Shown one piece after another: positions 6,980 to 13,438 of a stretch of 19,152 nucleotides of DNA (the first letter of the stretch is position 1; each line of letters opens with the position of its first letter). The translations under genes and the position numbers were made by a program. Source of the stretch: Terrimesophilobacter sp036833635 (GTDB taxonomy: Bacteria; Actinomycetota; Actinomycetes; Actinomycetales; Microbacteriaceae); assembly GCA_036833635.1 (NCBI GenBank), contig DAITPJ010000034.1, positions 1 through 19,152 of the forward strand, in the 5' to 3' direction. The notes beneath the pieces are model-generated. The model was not told where the DNA came from. It made no database searches and was given only the letters and a program-made list of their open reading frames with translations.

Positions 6980-8164
6980 TCAGTCCCGCTCCGCCAGGAT
7001 CGCGGTGTGCCGGCCGGCCACGCGCGTGAGGATGAGCGTCGCGGCCGCGTCACCCTTCGGGGAGAGCTTCCTTCGCAACTCGGCCGGGTCGACATCCACC
7101 CCCCTCTTTTTGATCTCGAGGGCGCCGATGCCCTTCGCAGCCACGAGCTTCTTGAGAGCGCGCACGTCGTAGGGGAGCGACTCGATGACCCGGAACCTGC
7201 TCGCGAACGGCGTGTCGACCGCAGTGTCCGAGCTGAACCAGGCGATCGCATCGCTCAGCATCGTGGCCCCGACACTCCGGGCGAGATCGCCGATGAGCCT
7301 GGCCCGGATGACGGCGCCGTCGGGCTCGTAGAGGTACTCTCCGAGCGGCCCCGACTCCGCGTCAGTGCTGTCGGCCCCTGCGACGAGTTCCGCGCTCGCG
7401 CCGTGCCCGATGACGGTCGCGGCTCTGCGGATGCCGGTGCGGGCGAGGGCGCCGAACCACACTGCGAGCTCGACGACGTCCCCGTCGACGGAGACCCACT
7501 GCGCCTCGCACGTCTCCGGGATGAGGCCGCGGTCGATGCCGGGCCCGAGTTTGACCCCCGTCGGAAGCCTGTCGGACAACCCGAAGGCGAAGTCGAGCGA
7601 CGGCGACCAGTCGGCGGGGTTGCGCAGCCGCTTCGCGCCGCGACGGGGGTCGCGCCTGGCCGGGTCGAGCCAGACGCCGTCGAACCCATCGAGGGGGTAG
7701 TCCTCTGCCGTGGCGTTCACGACCTCGGCGTTCGACCATGGGGCGAGGTTGAATGCGGCGATCGCCGCGGTCACCTCATCACGCTCGACGGCCGTGACCT
7801 CGAGGTCGAGCGCCGCCATGGCGAGCGCGTCGCCGCCGATGCCGCAGCCGAGGTCCGCGATGTACCCGAGGCCCGCGCCGCGGAAGCGCTGGGCGTGCAG
7901 CGCCGCGACGGGGAGCCTCGTCGCCTGCTCGAGGCCCGCCTCAGTGAAGAGCATCCGGTCGGCGAAGTCCGAGAACTTTGCCCTCGCCCGCCTGCGCAGC
8001 TTCGACTGGCTGAGCACGGCTGCGACGAGGGCGGGCGGATGGCCGGCCGCGCGCAACTCGCTCACCGAGTGCACGACATCCGCTGTCGAATCCCAGGGCG
8101 GGAGCGAGTCGAGCAGCCGAAGCCCCTCGGGGGAGAGCAGTGCGACGAGCTCGTCCTTGTCCAT
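6980..8164 (-). CDS. Class I SAM-dependent methyltransferase with THUMP-like C-terminal domain
   Basis: This is a predicted S-adenosylmethionine-dependent methyltransferase of unknown substrate; THUMP-like domains suggest RNA. The protein has 394 residues. An N-terminal helical region (about 1-95) is followed by the Rossmann domain: motif I ADLGCGIGGDALAMA (103-117), the acidic motif II residue E127 in VTAVERDE, and DGVWLDPARRDPRR (162-175), where DPAR takes the place of the DPPR/NPPY catalytic-type motif. The C-terminal ~90 residues, with RALKKLVAAKGIGALEIKKR and DVDPAELRRKL, look like the THUMP-like domain of this family. The ATG at 8164 has AGGAG about 8 nt upstream; extending the frame further gives only Arg/Ser-rich noise overlapping the deaminase gene. 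The deaminase gene lies 67 bp upstream on the same strand and may be co-transcribed. Confidence 0.85.
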   Translation of the reverse strand: MDKDELVALLSPEGLRLLDSLPPWDSTADVVHSVSELRAAGHPPALVAAVLSQSKLRRRARAKFSDFADRMLFTEAGLEQATRLPVAALHAQRFRGAGLGYIADLGCGIGGDALAMAALDLEVTAVERDEVTAAIAAFNLAPWSNAEVVNATAEDYPLDGFDGVWLDPARRDPRRGAKRLRNPADWSPSLDFAFGLSDRLPTGVKLGPGIDRGLIPETCEAQWVSVDGDVVELAVWFGALARTGIRRAATVIGHGASAELVAGADSTDAESGPLGEYLYEPDGAVIRARLIGDLARSVGATMLSDAIAWFSSDTAVDTPFASRFRVIESLPYDVRALKKLVAAKGIGALEIKKRGVDVDPAELRRKLSPKGDAAATLILTRVAGRHTAILAERD

Positions 8165-8231
8165 CGTCCCATTCTCCTGCGCAGGGGCGCGTTGCGCGCG
8201 GGTCACGGCCTCGGATACGCGCCGGCTCGCG

Positions 8232-8699
8232 CTACGCCGTGTGGACGGCGAGTCCCTCCTCGACGAGGGCTGGGCCTGTGACGACGATCGGGTAGGAGGC
8301 CGCCTCGAGCACCGTGCGCGCCGGCAGCCGCGGCGACCTGCTGGCCGACGGCCCCCGGAGCTCGCGGAGCTGGTCCCCTGAGATCGCGAAGACGAGGCGA
8401 CCGAGGCCCGCGATGACGAATGCCCCGGCGCACATCGCGCAGTTCTCCGTGCTCGTGTAGAGCGTCGTCGCCCGCGCCTGCTCAGGGTCGAGCGACCGAG
8501 CAGCCCACACCGCAAGCTTCAGCTCCGGATGCGCGCTCACGTCGTCGTCGGTGAGCGTCGTGTTGGTCGCCTCGGCGAGCACCCGGCCGCCGTTCACGAT
8601 GAGGGAGCCGAACGGGGGATTCCCCGAAAGGCTCGCCTCGCCGGCCAGCTCGACGGCCCTGCGGAGGAAGGCCAGGTCGTCGTCGCCAAGCTCGTTCAT
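8232..8699 (-). CDS. Nucleoside/nucleotide deaminase (CMP/dCMP-type zinc deaminase)
   Basis: This is a zinc-dependent deaminase of the cytidine/guanine/tRNA-adenosine deaminase fold; the exact substrate cannot be read from the sequence. The protein has 155 residues. The zinc-binding and proton-shuttle motif is SAHPELKLA (H57, E59), and the second zinc site is TSTENCAMCAGAF (C87, C90). The residue before the first Cys is Asn, where most of the family has Pro (PCxxC). NPPFGSLIV near residues 27-35 is the usual first strand of the fold. I chose the ATG at 8699, with GGAG 8 nt upstream; a longer frame from 8804 adds 35 Arg/Thr-rich residues and would overlap the CIRCE region. A weak minus-strand -10 (TACGCT, plus-strand 8764-8769) may drive it, divergently from groES. 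Confidence 0.87.
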   Translation of the reverse strand: MNELGDDDLAFLRRAVELAGEASLSGNPPFGSLIVNGGRVLAEATNTTLTDDDVSAHPELKLAVWAARSLDPEQARATTLYTSTENCAMCAGAFVIAGLGRLVFAISGDQLRELRGPSASRSPRLPARTVLEAASYPIVVTGPALVEEGLAVHTA

Positions 8700-8797
8700 C
8701 GTGGGTCTCCGTTCCTCGGATCGTCCGTCCGACCTTCGCGGCGTGTGGGCGGGGTGGCTTTCGAGCGTAGTCTGGGCGTGGTCGATCAGTCGCCGGA

Positions 8798-8824
8798 TTG
8801 GCACTCACATTGCACGAGTGCCAG
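8798..8824. promoter_or_regulatory. CIRCE operator 1 (HrcA site) upstream of groES
   Basis: TTGGCACTC at 8798-8806, then 9 bp, then GAGTGCCAG at 8816-8824. This matches the CIRCE consensus TTAGCACTC-N9-GAGTGCTAA at 15 of 18 positions and keeps the exact N9 spacing. CIRCE is the operator of the heat-shock repressor HrcA, so groES should be induced by heat through loss of HrcA binding. The site covers the predicted -35 region. Confidence 0.9.
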
Positions 8825-8839
8825 CCGGACGAGTACAGT
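8810..8839 (+). promoter_or_regulatory. Predicted groES promoter between the CIRCE sites
   Basis: TTGCAC (8810-8815) and TACAGT (8834-8839), 18 bp apart, form a plausible sigma-70-type promoter. The -35 lies within CIRCE 1, and the expected RNA start (about 8846) falls within CIRCE 2. HrcA bound at either site would therefore block it. The leader would be about 64 nt. Confidence 0.6.
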
Positions 8840-8843
8840 TGTT

Positions 8844-8870
8844 CTGGCACACTCGCAGTGAGAGTGCTAA
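8844..8870. promoter_or_regulatory. CIRCE operator 2 (HrcA site) upstream of groES
   Basis: The right arm GAGTGCTAA at 8862-8870 is a perfect CIRCE half-site. The left arm CTGGCACAC at 8844-8852 keeps 6 of 9 positions, again with an N9 spacer. It starts 46 bp after the start of CIRCE 1, so two HrcA dimers could bind close together. It would lie at the predicted groES transcription start. Confidence 0.8.
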
Positions 8871-8909
8871 CCCCACGAATTTCGAAGTGTAAGAAAGAAG
8901 AGGTCAACC

Positions 8910-9206
8910 GTGTCGGTGTCCATCAAGCCGCTCGAGGATCGCATCGTCATCAAGCAGGTCGAAGCCGAGCAGGTCACTGCATCCGGTCTCGTCATCCCCG
9001 ACACCGCGAAGGAGAAGCCCCAGGAGGGCGAGGTCATCGCGGTGGGTCCTGGGCGCATCGACGACAACGGAAACCGCGTCCCGCTCGACATCGCCGTTGG
9101 CGACAAGGTCATCTACTCCAAGTACGGCGGCACCGAGGTCAAGTTCGGCGGAGACGACCTTCTGGTCCTCTCGGCCCGCGACGTCCTCGCCGTCGTCGTT
9201 CGCTGA
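8910..9206 (+). CDS. groES: Co-chaperonin GroES (Hsp10)
   Basis: GroES is the heptameric lid of the GroEL folding chamber in the cytoplasm. The protein has 98 residues, full length. The sequence begins SIKPLEDRIVIKQ, has the mobile-loop region VEAEQVTASGLVIPDTAKEK (about residues 18-37) with the GroEL-binding hydrophobic residues LVI, then EGEVIAVGPGR, and ends LVLSARDVLAVVVR. The GTG at 8910 is preferred over the in-frame GTG at 8916 because AGAAGAGG ends about 6 nt before the first. Two CIRCE operators upstream mark HrcA control. groEL is not the next gene (a terminator and rarD follow), so the large subunit must be encoded elsewhere in the genome. Confidence 0.98.
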   Translation: MSVSIKPLEDRIVIKQVEAEQVTASGLVIPDTAKEKPQEGEVIAVGPGRIDDNGNRVPLDIAVGDKVIYSKYGGTEVKFGGDDLLVLSARDVLAVVVR

Positions 9207-9222
9207 ACCAACAGCCTCGCAG

Positions 9223-9251
9223 GAGCCCGCCCGTGACGAACGAGCGGGCTC
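9223..9251 (+). terminator. Probable rho-independent-like terminator of groES
   Basis: GAGCCCGC (9223-9230) pairs with GCGGGCTC (9244-9251) across a 13-nt loop and is followed by TTCGCATTCC. It lies 16 bp after the groES stop and ends before the rarD promoter, so groES is probably a single-gene transcript. Confidence 0.7.
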
Positions 9252-9275
9252 TTCGCATTCCGCCCGACCGTGGGG

Positions 9276-9281
9276 CATGAT
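9276..9281 (+). promoter_or_regulatory. Candidate -10 box for leaderless rarD transcript
   Basis: CATGAT differs from TATGAT only at the first base and ends exactly 6 nt before the GTG at 9288. That is the distance expected if the RNA starts at the first base of the start codon. There is no Shine-Dalgarno site for any nearby start. The evidence is positional only. Confidence 0.45.
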
Positions 9282-9287
9282 CAGGTG

Positions 9288-10211
9288 GTGCCGACATCCG
9301 CCAACGCGTCTTCCCGTTCCGGCTTCCTGTTCGCCGTCGGAGCCTACGTGCTGTGGGGGATCCTGCCGGTCTACTTCCTCATTCTCGCGCCGGCCGGCGC
9401 GATCGAGATCGTCGCGTGGCGCATCCTCTTCTCCCTCGTCTTCTGCGCGATCCTCCTGACGGCAACACGCCGATGGCCGAGCGTCGTTGCCGTCATCCGG
9501 GATCGGCGCACGATGCTCGGCCTGGGCCTCGCCGCCCTCCTCATCATCGTCAACTGGCAGGTCTACGTCTTCGCGACCCTCAACGGCCAGGTCAACGAGG
9601 CCGCGCTCGGCTACTTCATCAACCCGATCCTGACGGTGCTCCTCGGGGTCATCGTTCTCCGGGAGCGGCTCCGCGTCGCCCAGTGGATCGCCGTCGGCGT
9701 GAGTGTCGTCGCGGTCCTCGTGCTCGCGATCAACTACGGCGCCTTCCCCTGGGTCTCGCTCACCCTCGCGCTCTCCTTCGGTCTCTACGGGCTCATCAAG
9801 AAGCGTGTCGGCCCGCGGGTGGACGCCGTGACGGGTCTCACGATCGAGACGGCCTGGCTCATCCCCGTCGCGATAGCGCAACTCGTCTTCGTCGGCGCGA
9901 CCTCGGGCGTGGTGCTCGGGACGGCAGGCATCGTGAACACGTCGCTGCTCCTGCTCACCGGGGTCGTGACGGCCGTACCGCTCATCCTCTTCGCCTCGGC
10001 GGCGCGCCGCCTTCCGCTCGTGTACCTCGGCCTCATCCAGTACCTCGCGCCCGTGCTGCAGTTCCTCTTCGGGACCTTCGTCATGCTCGAGGCCATGCCG
10101 CCGGAGCGGTGGGTCGGCTTCGCGCTCGTCTGGGTCGCACTCATCGTCCTGAGCATCGACATGCTCACCAACGCGCGCTCGGTGCGCCGCGCCTCACCGC
10201 TGCCCGGCTGA
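9288..10211 (+). CDS. rarD: RarD-like EamA family transporter
   Basis: This is a multi-spanning inner-membrane transporter of the drug/metabolite (EamA) superfamily, RarD branch. The physiological substrate is unknown; the E. coli name comes from a chloramphenicol phenotype. The protein has 307 residues from the chosen start. About ten hydrophobic helices are visible in two repeats, with the RarD signatures FAVGAYVLWGILPVYF near the N-terminus, NWQVYVFATLNGQVNEAALG, then YFINPILTVLLGVIVLRERL in the middle, and LGLIQYLAPVLQFLFGTFV late. The start is uncertain: GTG codons at 9270, 9285 and 9288 are in frame and none has a ribosome site. I prefer 9288 because a CATGAT box lies 6 nt before it. 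groES and its terminator precede it; a lipoprotein gene with its own likely promoter starts 21 bp after it. Confidence 0.9.
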   Translation: MPTSANASSRSGFLFAVGAYVLWGILPVYFLILAPAGAIEIVAWRILFSLVFCAILLTATRRWPSVVAVIRDRRTMLGLGLAALLIIVNWQVYVFATLNGQVNEAALGYFINPILTVLLGVIVLRERLRVAQWIAVGVSVVAVLVLAINYGAFPWVSLTLALSFGLYGLIKKRVGPRVDAVTGLTIETAWLIPVAIAQLVFVGATSGVVLGTAGIVNTSLLLLTGVVTAVPLILFASAARRLPLVYLGLIQYLAPVLQFLFGTFVMLEAMPPERWVGFALVWVALIVLSIDMLTNARSVRRASPLPG

Positions 10212-10219
10212 GGCTTCGG

Positions 10220-10225
10220 TATTCT
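10220..10225 (+). promoter_or_regulatory. Candidate -10 box for leaderless binding-protein gene 1
   Basis: TATTCT matches the TAnnnT actinobacterial -10 pattern and ends 6 nt before the GTG at 10232. The 20-bp gap after rarD holds no ribosome binding site in the right place, so the mRNA probably starts at the GTG. Confidence 0.5.
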
Positions 10226-10231
10226 TCGGGG

Positions 10232-11506
10232 GTGCCACGCCGTCAGAACGCCCCCGCCAGCGCCGCACGCGTCGGCGGCGCTGCGGTCGCGGCCATCCTC
10301 TGCCTGGTCCTCGTCGCGTGCTCGCCTGAGCCCATGCCGGTTCCGACACCGACCGCGACCGAGACAGCAGCTCCGCGGGGCGACGGCGTCCTGACGATCG
10401 GTACCCTGTTCCCGACAACCGGGGCCACGAGCTTCCTCGCACGGGCGCAGGACGCCGGGGTAGAGCTCGCGGTACGGGAGATCAACGAGGCCGGTGGCGT
10501 CAACGGCGAGCAGGTCGTCGTGTACCACCGCGACTCCGGCGATGCGGCGACCGGGAAGGCGGAGGAGTCCCTCGCCGATCTCATCGAGAAGAAGACGGAC
10601 GTGATAGTCGGCCCATCGTCATCCGTGCTGGCCGAGCGGCTCATGCCGAAGGTCATCGAGGCCGGGATGGTGATGATCTCCCCATCGGCGACGAGCCCGG
10701 TGCTTTCCGCGCTCCACGATGACGGGCGACTGTTCCGTACGATCCCCTCGGCCACACTCCAGGGCAAGGCGATCGCCGAGCTCGCCGGCGACTCGGACAC
10801 CGTGGCACTTCTCTACTACTCGGATGCCGCAGGGCACGCGACACGGGACGCCCTGGCCTCCGCCCTCGACAAGGACCACGCGCTCGTGGTCTCCGAGGGT
10901 TTTACTGAGACGACCAACTCGATCGATCGCATGATGACCGCGGTGACCAGGGCCGACCCCGACATGATCGTGCTCGTGAGCCCGTTCAGCGCGATGACGA
11001 GGAACAAGGAACTGCTCACGAAGCTCGCGGCGGCCAAGCTCGCCGGGTCCCGCCTGTGGCTCACGAGCCAGAACCTCGCCGACTACTCCCAGGCCCTTCC
11101 GGCCGGAACCCTCAAGGACGTGAATGGCGTCCTGGAGGGCTTCGTCCCCGACGACGCTTTCGCGAAGCGCATCAAGAGCGCGGATCCGGCCGTGAGCGAC
11201 CTGCAGTACGCCGCGGAAGCGTATGACGCGACGATCCTCGCTGCTCTCGCGGCGACCGTCGCGAAGGACGACAGCGGCACCGCGATCGCACGTGCCATCA
11301 CCGGCACGTCATCCGGAGGGATCAAGTGCACGAGCTTCGCAGAGTGCCTCGAAGTCCTTCGTGCGGTGCGGGACATCGACTACGACGGCGTGACGGGCCC
11401 GCTCGCGTTCGACGAGCACGGCGACCTTCGCGGCGGCGAATTCGGCGTGTATCGCTACGACGCCGGGAACAAGTACTCAAGGGTCGGGAGCACGACCGTC
11501 AGGTGA
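10232..11506 (+). CDS. ABC transporter substrate-binding lipoprotein, LivK-like (1)
   Basis: This is a predicted cell-surface lipoprotein that captures a branched-chain amino acid, amide or related small solute for an ABC importer of the Liv (HAAT) type. The protein has 424 residues. The N-terminus has a basic start (VPRRQ), a hydrophobic core and a lipobox LVAC with the lipidated Cys at residue 30, then a Pro/Thr-rich linker (32-50). The type I periplasmic-binding fold follows: LTIGTLFPTTGATSFLARAQ, then GVELAVREINEAGGVNGEQV, and MVMISPSATSPVLS in the ligand-binding region. Two cysteines near the C-terminus, in KCTSFAECLEV, may form a disulfide. Longer frames from 9353 run through rarD and are rejected. 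The start GTG has no Shine-Dalgarno but a TATTCT box 6 nt upstream. The likely partner permeases are encoded at 13943-17905 on the other strand. Confidence 0.92.
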   Translation: MPRRQNAPASAARVGGAAVAAILCLVLVACSPEPMPVPTPTATETAAPRGDGVLTIGTLFPTTGATSFLARAQDAGVELAVREINEAGGVNGEQVVVYHRDSGDAATGKAEESLADLIEKKTDVIVGPSSSVLAERLMPKVIEAGMVMISPSATSPVLSALHDDGRLFRTIPSATLQGKAIAELAGDSDTVALLYYSDAAGHATRDALASALDKDHALVVSEGFTETTNSIDRMMTAVTRADPDMIVLVSPFSAMTRNKELLTKLAAAKLAGSRLWLTSQNLADYSQALPAGTLKDVNGVLEGFVPDDAFAKRIKSADPAVSDLQYAAEAYDATILAALAATVAKDDSGTAIARAITGTSSGGIKCTSFAECLEVLRAVRDIDYDGVTGPLAFDEHGDLRGGEFGVYRYDAGNKYSRVGSTTVR

Positions 11507-11539
11507 ATCCGGAGACTCCGTTGGGTTCGCCCATTCCTG

Positions 11540-11555
11540 GCCCCAGTTCGGGGGC
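11540..11555 (+). terminator. Weak hairpin after binding-protein gene 1
   Basis: GCCCC (11540-11544) pairs with GGGGC (11551-11555) around AGTTCG and is followed by GATTTGT. A five-pair stem is weak. It could attenuate read-through from the first binding-protein gene into the second, or do nothing. Confidence 0.3.
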
Positions 11556-11571
11556 GATTTGTATCACGAAA

Positions 11572-11594
11572 GGTAACGATTCCGCCGTGTTACC
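11572..11594. promoter_or_regulatory. Inverted repeat, candidate operator upstream of binding-protein gene 2
   Basis: GGTAAC (11572-11577) and its exact reverse complement GTTACC (11589-11594) are separated by 11 bp, giving a two-turn spacing typical of dimeric regulators. It lies about 106 bp upstream of the ATG, inside the 193-bp intergenic stretch 11507-11699, the longest gap before the livH-guaB region. Downstream TTGTGG (11611) with TAGTCA/TACCCT boxes (11630-11642) may be the promoter but is a poor match. Which protein would bind is unknown. Confidence 0.4.
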
Positions 11595-11699
11595 CGCCTG
11601 TGACCCCCCATTGTGGTGTTCCCCCTGGATAGTCAATACCCTTACAGCAACGGCAGTGCAATTCTGTCGTGTCAGCACACTCGAAACGCAAGGAGCAAC

Positions 11700-12968
11700 A
11701 TGAGCGTATTCGCGAAGGCCAAGGCCTCCCGCTCGAAGAACCTGAGATCGGCCCTCACCGGGCTCGCCATCGTCGGAGTTGGAGCGCTGGTCCTCAGCGG
11801 CTGCACGCCGACCGACAGCGGGACTCCCGGAGGAGACCGTGAGGATCTCACACTGAAGATCGGTACCCTGCTTCCGCAGACCGGTGCCCTGGCATTCCTC
11901 GGCCCGCCCGAGGAAGCCGGCGTTGCACTGGCCGCGAAGGACATCAACGACGCCGACCTCGGCATCAAGGTGGAGGTCACCTACGGTGACTCCGGCGACC
12001 CGGATAACAAGGCGTACGCGACCACGGTCCCGAACCTCCTGTCGGAGGGTGTCGACGCTGTTGTCGGCGCCGCCTCGTCGGGCGTTTCGAAGCTCGTGAT
12101 CGACCAGATCATCGGCGCCGACACGCTCATGTTCTCCCCGGCGAACACCTCGCCGGACTTCACGACGTGGGATGACCACAACCTGTACTGGCGTACCGCG
12201 CCCTCCGACCTGCTCCAGGGCGAAGTTCTCGGTAACCTCATCGCGGATGACGGTGCCAGCACGCTGGGCATGATCGTCCTCAACGACGCCTACGGAACCG
12301 GTCTCGAGAAGGTCACCAAGTCGACGTTCGAGGGTGCAGGCGGCACGGTCGTCGCATCCGAGTTCTTCAACGCCGGTGACACGAACTTCTCGGCGCAGAT
12401 CGCCGCGGTCATCGCGCAGAGCCCGGACGCGATCGCCCTGATCACGTTCGACGAGATCTACACCATCCTCCCCGCGCTCAAGGACGCCGGCTTCGACACC
12501 TCCAAGGTGTACCTCGTCGACGGCAACCTCAAGCAGTTCGGTGCGGACCTGCCCCCGGCGACGCTGACCGGTGCGAAGGGAACCACCCCGGGCCCCGTGC
12601 TCGCGGATGACTTCCAGAAGCGCCTGAACGACGTCTACTCGTCGGAGTTCAGCGGAACCCTGGACGACTACAGCTACGCTGCAGAGTCCTACGACGCGGT
12701 CATCCTGATCGCCCTTGCCGCCCTCGCGGCGAACTCGACGGACGCCGTCGAGATCGCCAAGAAGCTGCAGGAGGTCTCAGGTGGTGCCGGTAGCGGCGAG
12801 AAGGTGACCGACTTCGCGTCGGGCGCCCAGGTGATCCTCGATGGCGGCACGGTCGACTACGACGGTGCTTCCGGACCGATCACGTTCGACGACGCCGGTG
12901 ACCCGACGGAAGCCACCATCGGTATCTTCCAGTACGGTGACGACAACATGCACACCCGCATCAACTAA
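11700..12968 (+). CDS. ABC transporter substrate-binding lipoprotein, LivK-like (2)
   Basis: This is a second predicted Liv-type binding lipoprotein, homologous to the one at 10232 but clearly diverged. The protein has 422 residues. The basic N-terminus and hydrophobic core end in the lipobox VLSGC (lipidated C35), then a short Gly/Ser/Pro linker and the binding fold: LTLKIGTLLPQTGALAFLG, GVALAAKDINDADLGIKVEV, YGDSGDPDNKAYATTV. The ligand-contact region includes GAASSGVSKLV and MFSPANTSPDF. Unlike copy 1 it lacks the C-terminal Cys pair. The ATG at 11700 has a strong AAGGAG at 11690-11695; an in-frame ATG 87 bp upstream is not credible. The long leader, good ribosome site and strong terminator suggest high expression, making this the likely main binding protein of LivFGMH. 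Confidence 0.94.
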   Translation: MSVFAKAKASRSKNLRSALTGLAIVGVGALVLSGCTPTDSGTPGGDREDLTLKIGTLLPQTGALAFLGPPEEAGVALAAKDINDADLGIKVEVTYGDSGDPDNKAYATTVPNLLSEGVDAVVGAASSGVSKLVIDQIIGADTLMFSPANTSPDFTTWDDHNLYWRTAPSDLLQGEVLGNLIADDGASTLGMIVLNDAYGTGLEKVTKSTFEGAGGTVVASEFFNAGDTNFSAQIAAVIAQSPDAIALITFDEIYTILPALKDAGFDTSKVYLVDGNLKQFGADLPPATLTGAKGTTPGPVLADDFQKRLNDVYSSEFSGTLDDYSYAAESYDAVILIALAALAANSTDAVEIAKKLQEVSGGAGSGEKVTDFASGAQVILDGGTVDYDGASGPITFDDAGDPTEATIGIFQYGDDNMHTRIN

Positions 12969-12984
12969 GACGCGGTAGCACGGC

Positions 12985-13016
12985 GAAGGGCCCCGACGGC
13001 GACGTCGGGGCCCTTC
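12985..13016. terminator. Strong terminator between converging genes
   Basis: A perfect 13-bp stem (12985-12997 with 13004-13016) of GAAGGGCCCCGAC and its complement encloses a 6-nt loop and is followed by CTGTTGTT. It lies 16 bp after the stop of the second binding-protein gene and 7 bp before the end of the VOC gene on the other strand. It can serve both directions. Confidence 0.85.
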
Positions 13017-13023
13017 CTGTTGT

Positions 13024-13428
13024 TCAGCTCGACTGGGAGATGCGGACCATGTTGCCAGAGGGGTCCCTGAACGCACAATCACGCGGCCCCCAAGGCTGGT
13101 CGATCGGCTCCTGCAGGACCTCCGCCCCGGATGCGCGCAGGGTCTCGAAGGTCGTGTCGAGGTTGTCAGTGCTGAAGATGAGCATGGGCAGGACGCCCTT
13201 GGTGAGGAGCTCCTGCATGGCGTCCCCGTCAGCCTGCGAGCGGCCGGCGTGGGGCACGGAGAGGACGATTCCGACGTCCGGCTGGGTATCGCCCGAGAGC
13301 GTCACCCAGCGATAGTCGCCCGAGGCGACATCGTTCTGGACGACAAGACCCAGGGCGTCGCGGTAGAACGCGAGAGCCTCGTCGACATCGTTGACAGTGG
13401 CGTGCGTGTACTGGAGTGCGATAGTCAT
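13024..13428 (-). CDS. VOC (glyoxalase/bleomycin resistance fold) family protein
   Basis: This is a small vicinal-oxygen-chelate fold protein of unknown substrate. The protein has 134 residues and shows two beta-alpha-beta-beta-beta modules: module 1 with YTHATVNDVDEALAFYRDAL (residues 7-26), module 2 with LPMLIFSTDNLDTTFETLRA (80-99), then EPIDQPWGPRDCAFRDPSGN. H9 sits where the first metal ligand usually is. The second-module strand PMLIF lacks the usual His, and the end reads DPSGNMVRI without the usual Glu. It may therefore bind ligands without being a metal enzyme. The ATG lies 10 nt after the AraC-type gene stop, so the two are co-transcribed; no clear Shine-Dalgarno is present. The N-terminal extension in the same frame is the shadow of the regulator gene. 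Confidence 0.87.
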   Translation of the reverse strand: MTIALQYTHATVNDVDEALAFYRDALGLVVQNDVASGDYRWVTLSGDTQPDVGIVLSVPHAGRSQADGDAMQELLTKGVLPMLIFSTDNLDTTFETLRASGAEVLQEPIDQPWGPRDCAFRDPSGNMVRISQSS

Positions 13429-13438
13429 GACGGCGACT

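Noticed and set aside
7007..8281. A plus-strand open frame opposite the methyltransferase
   Set aside because: It is low-complexity (Glu/Arg/Gly/Ala), has no ribosome site, and is the antisense shadow of a gene with clear SAM motifs.
9353..10231. An extended N-terminus for the first binding protein
   Set aside because: The extension is out of frame with rarD and rich in Arg/Pro; the true protein starts at the GTG at 10232, just before the signal peptide and lipobox.
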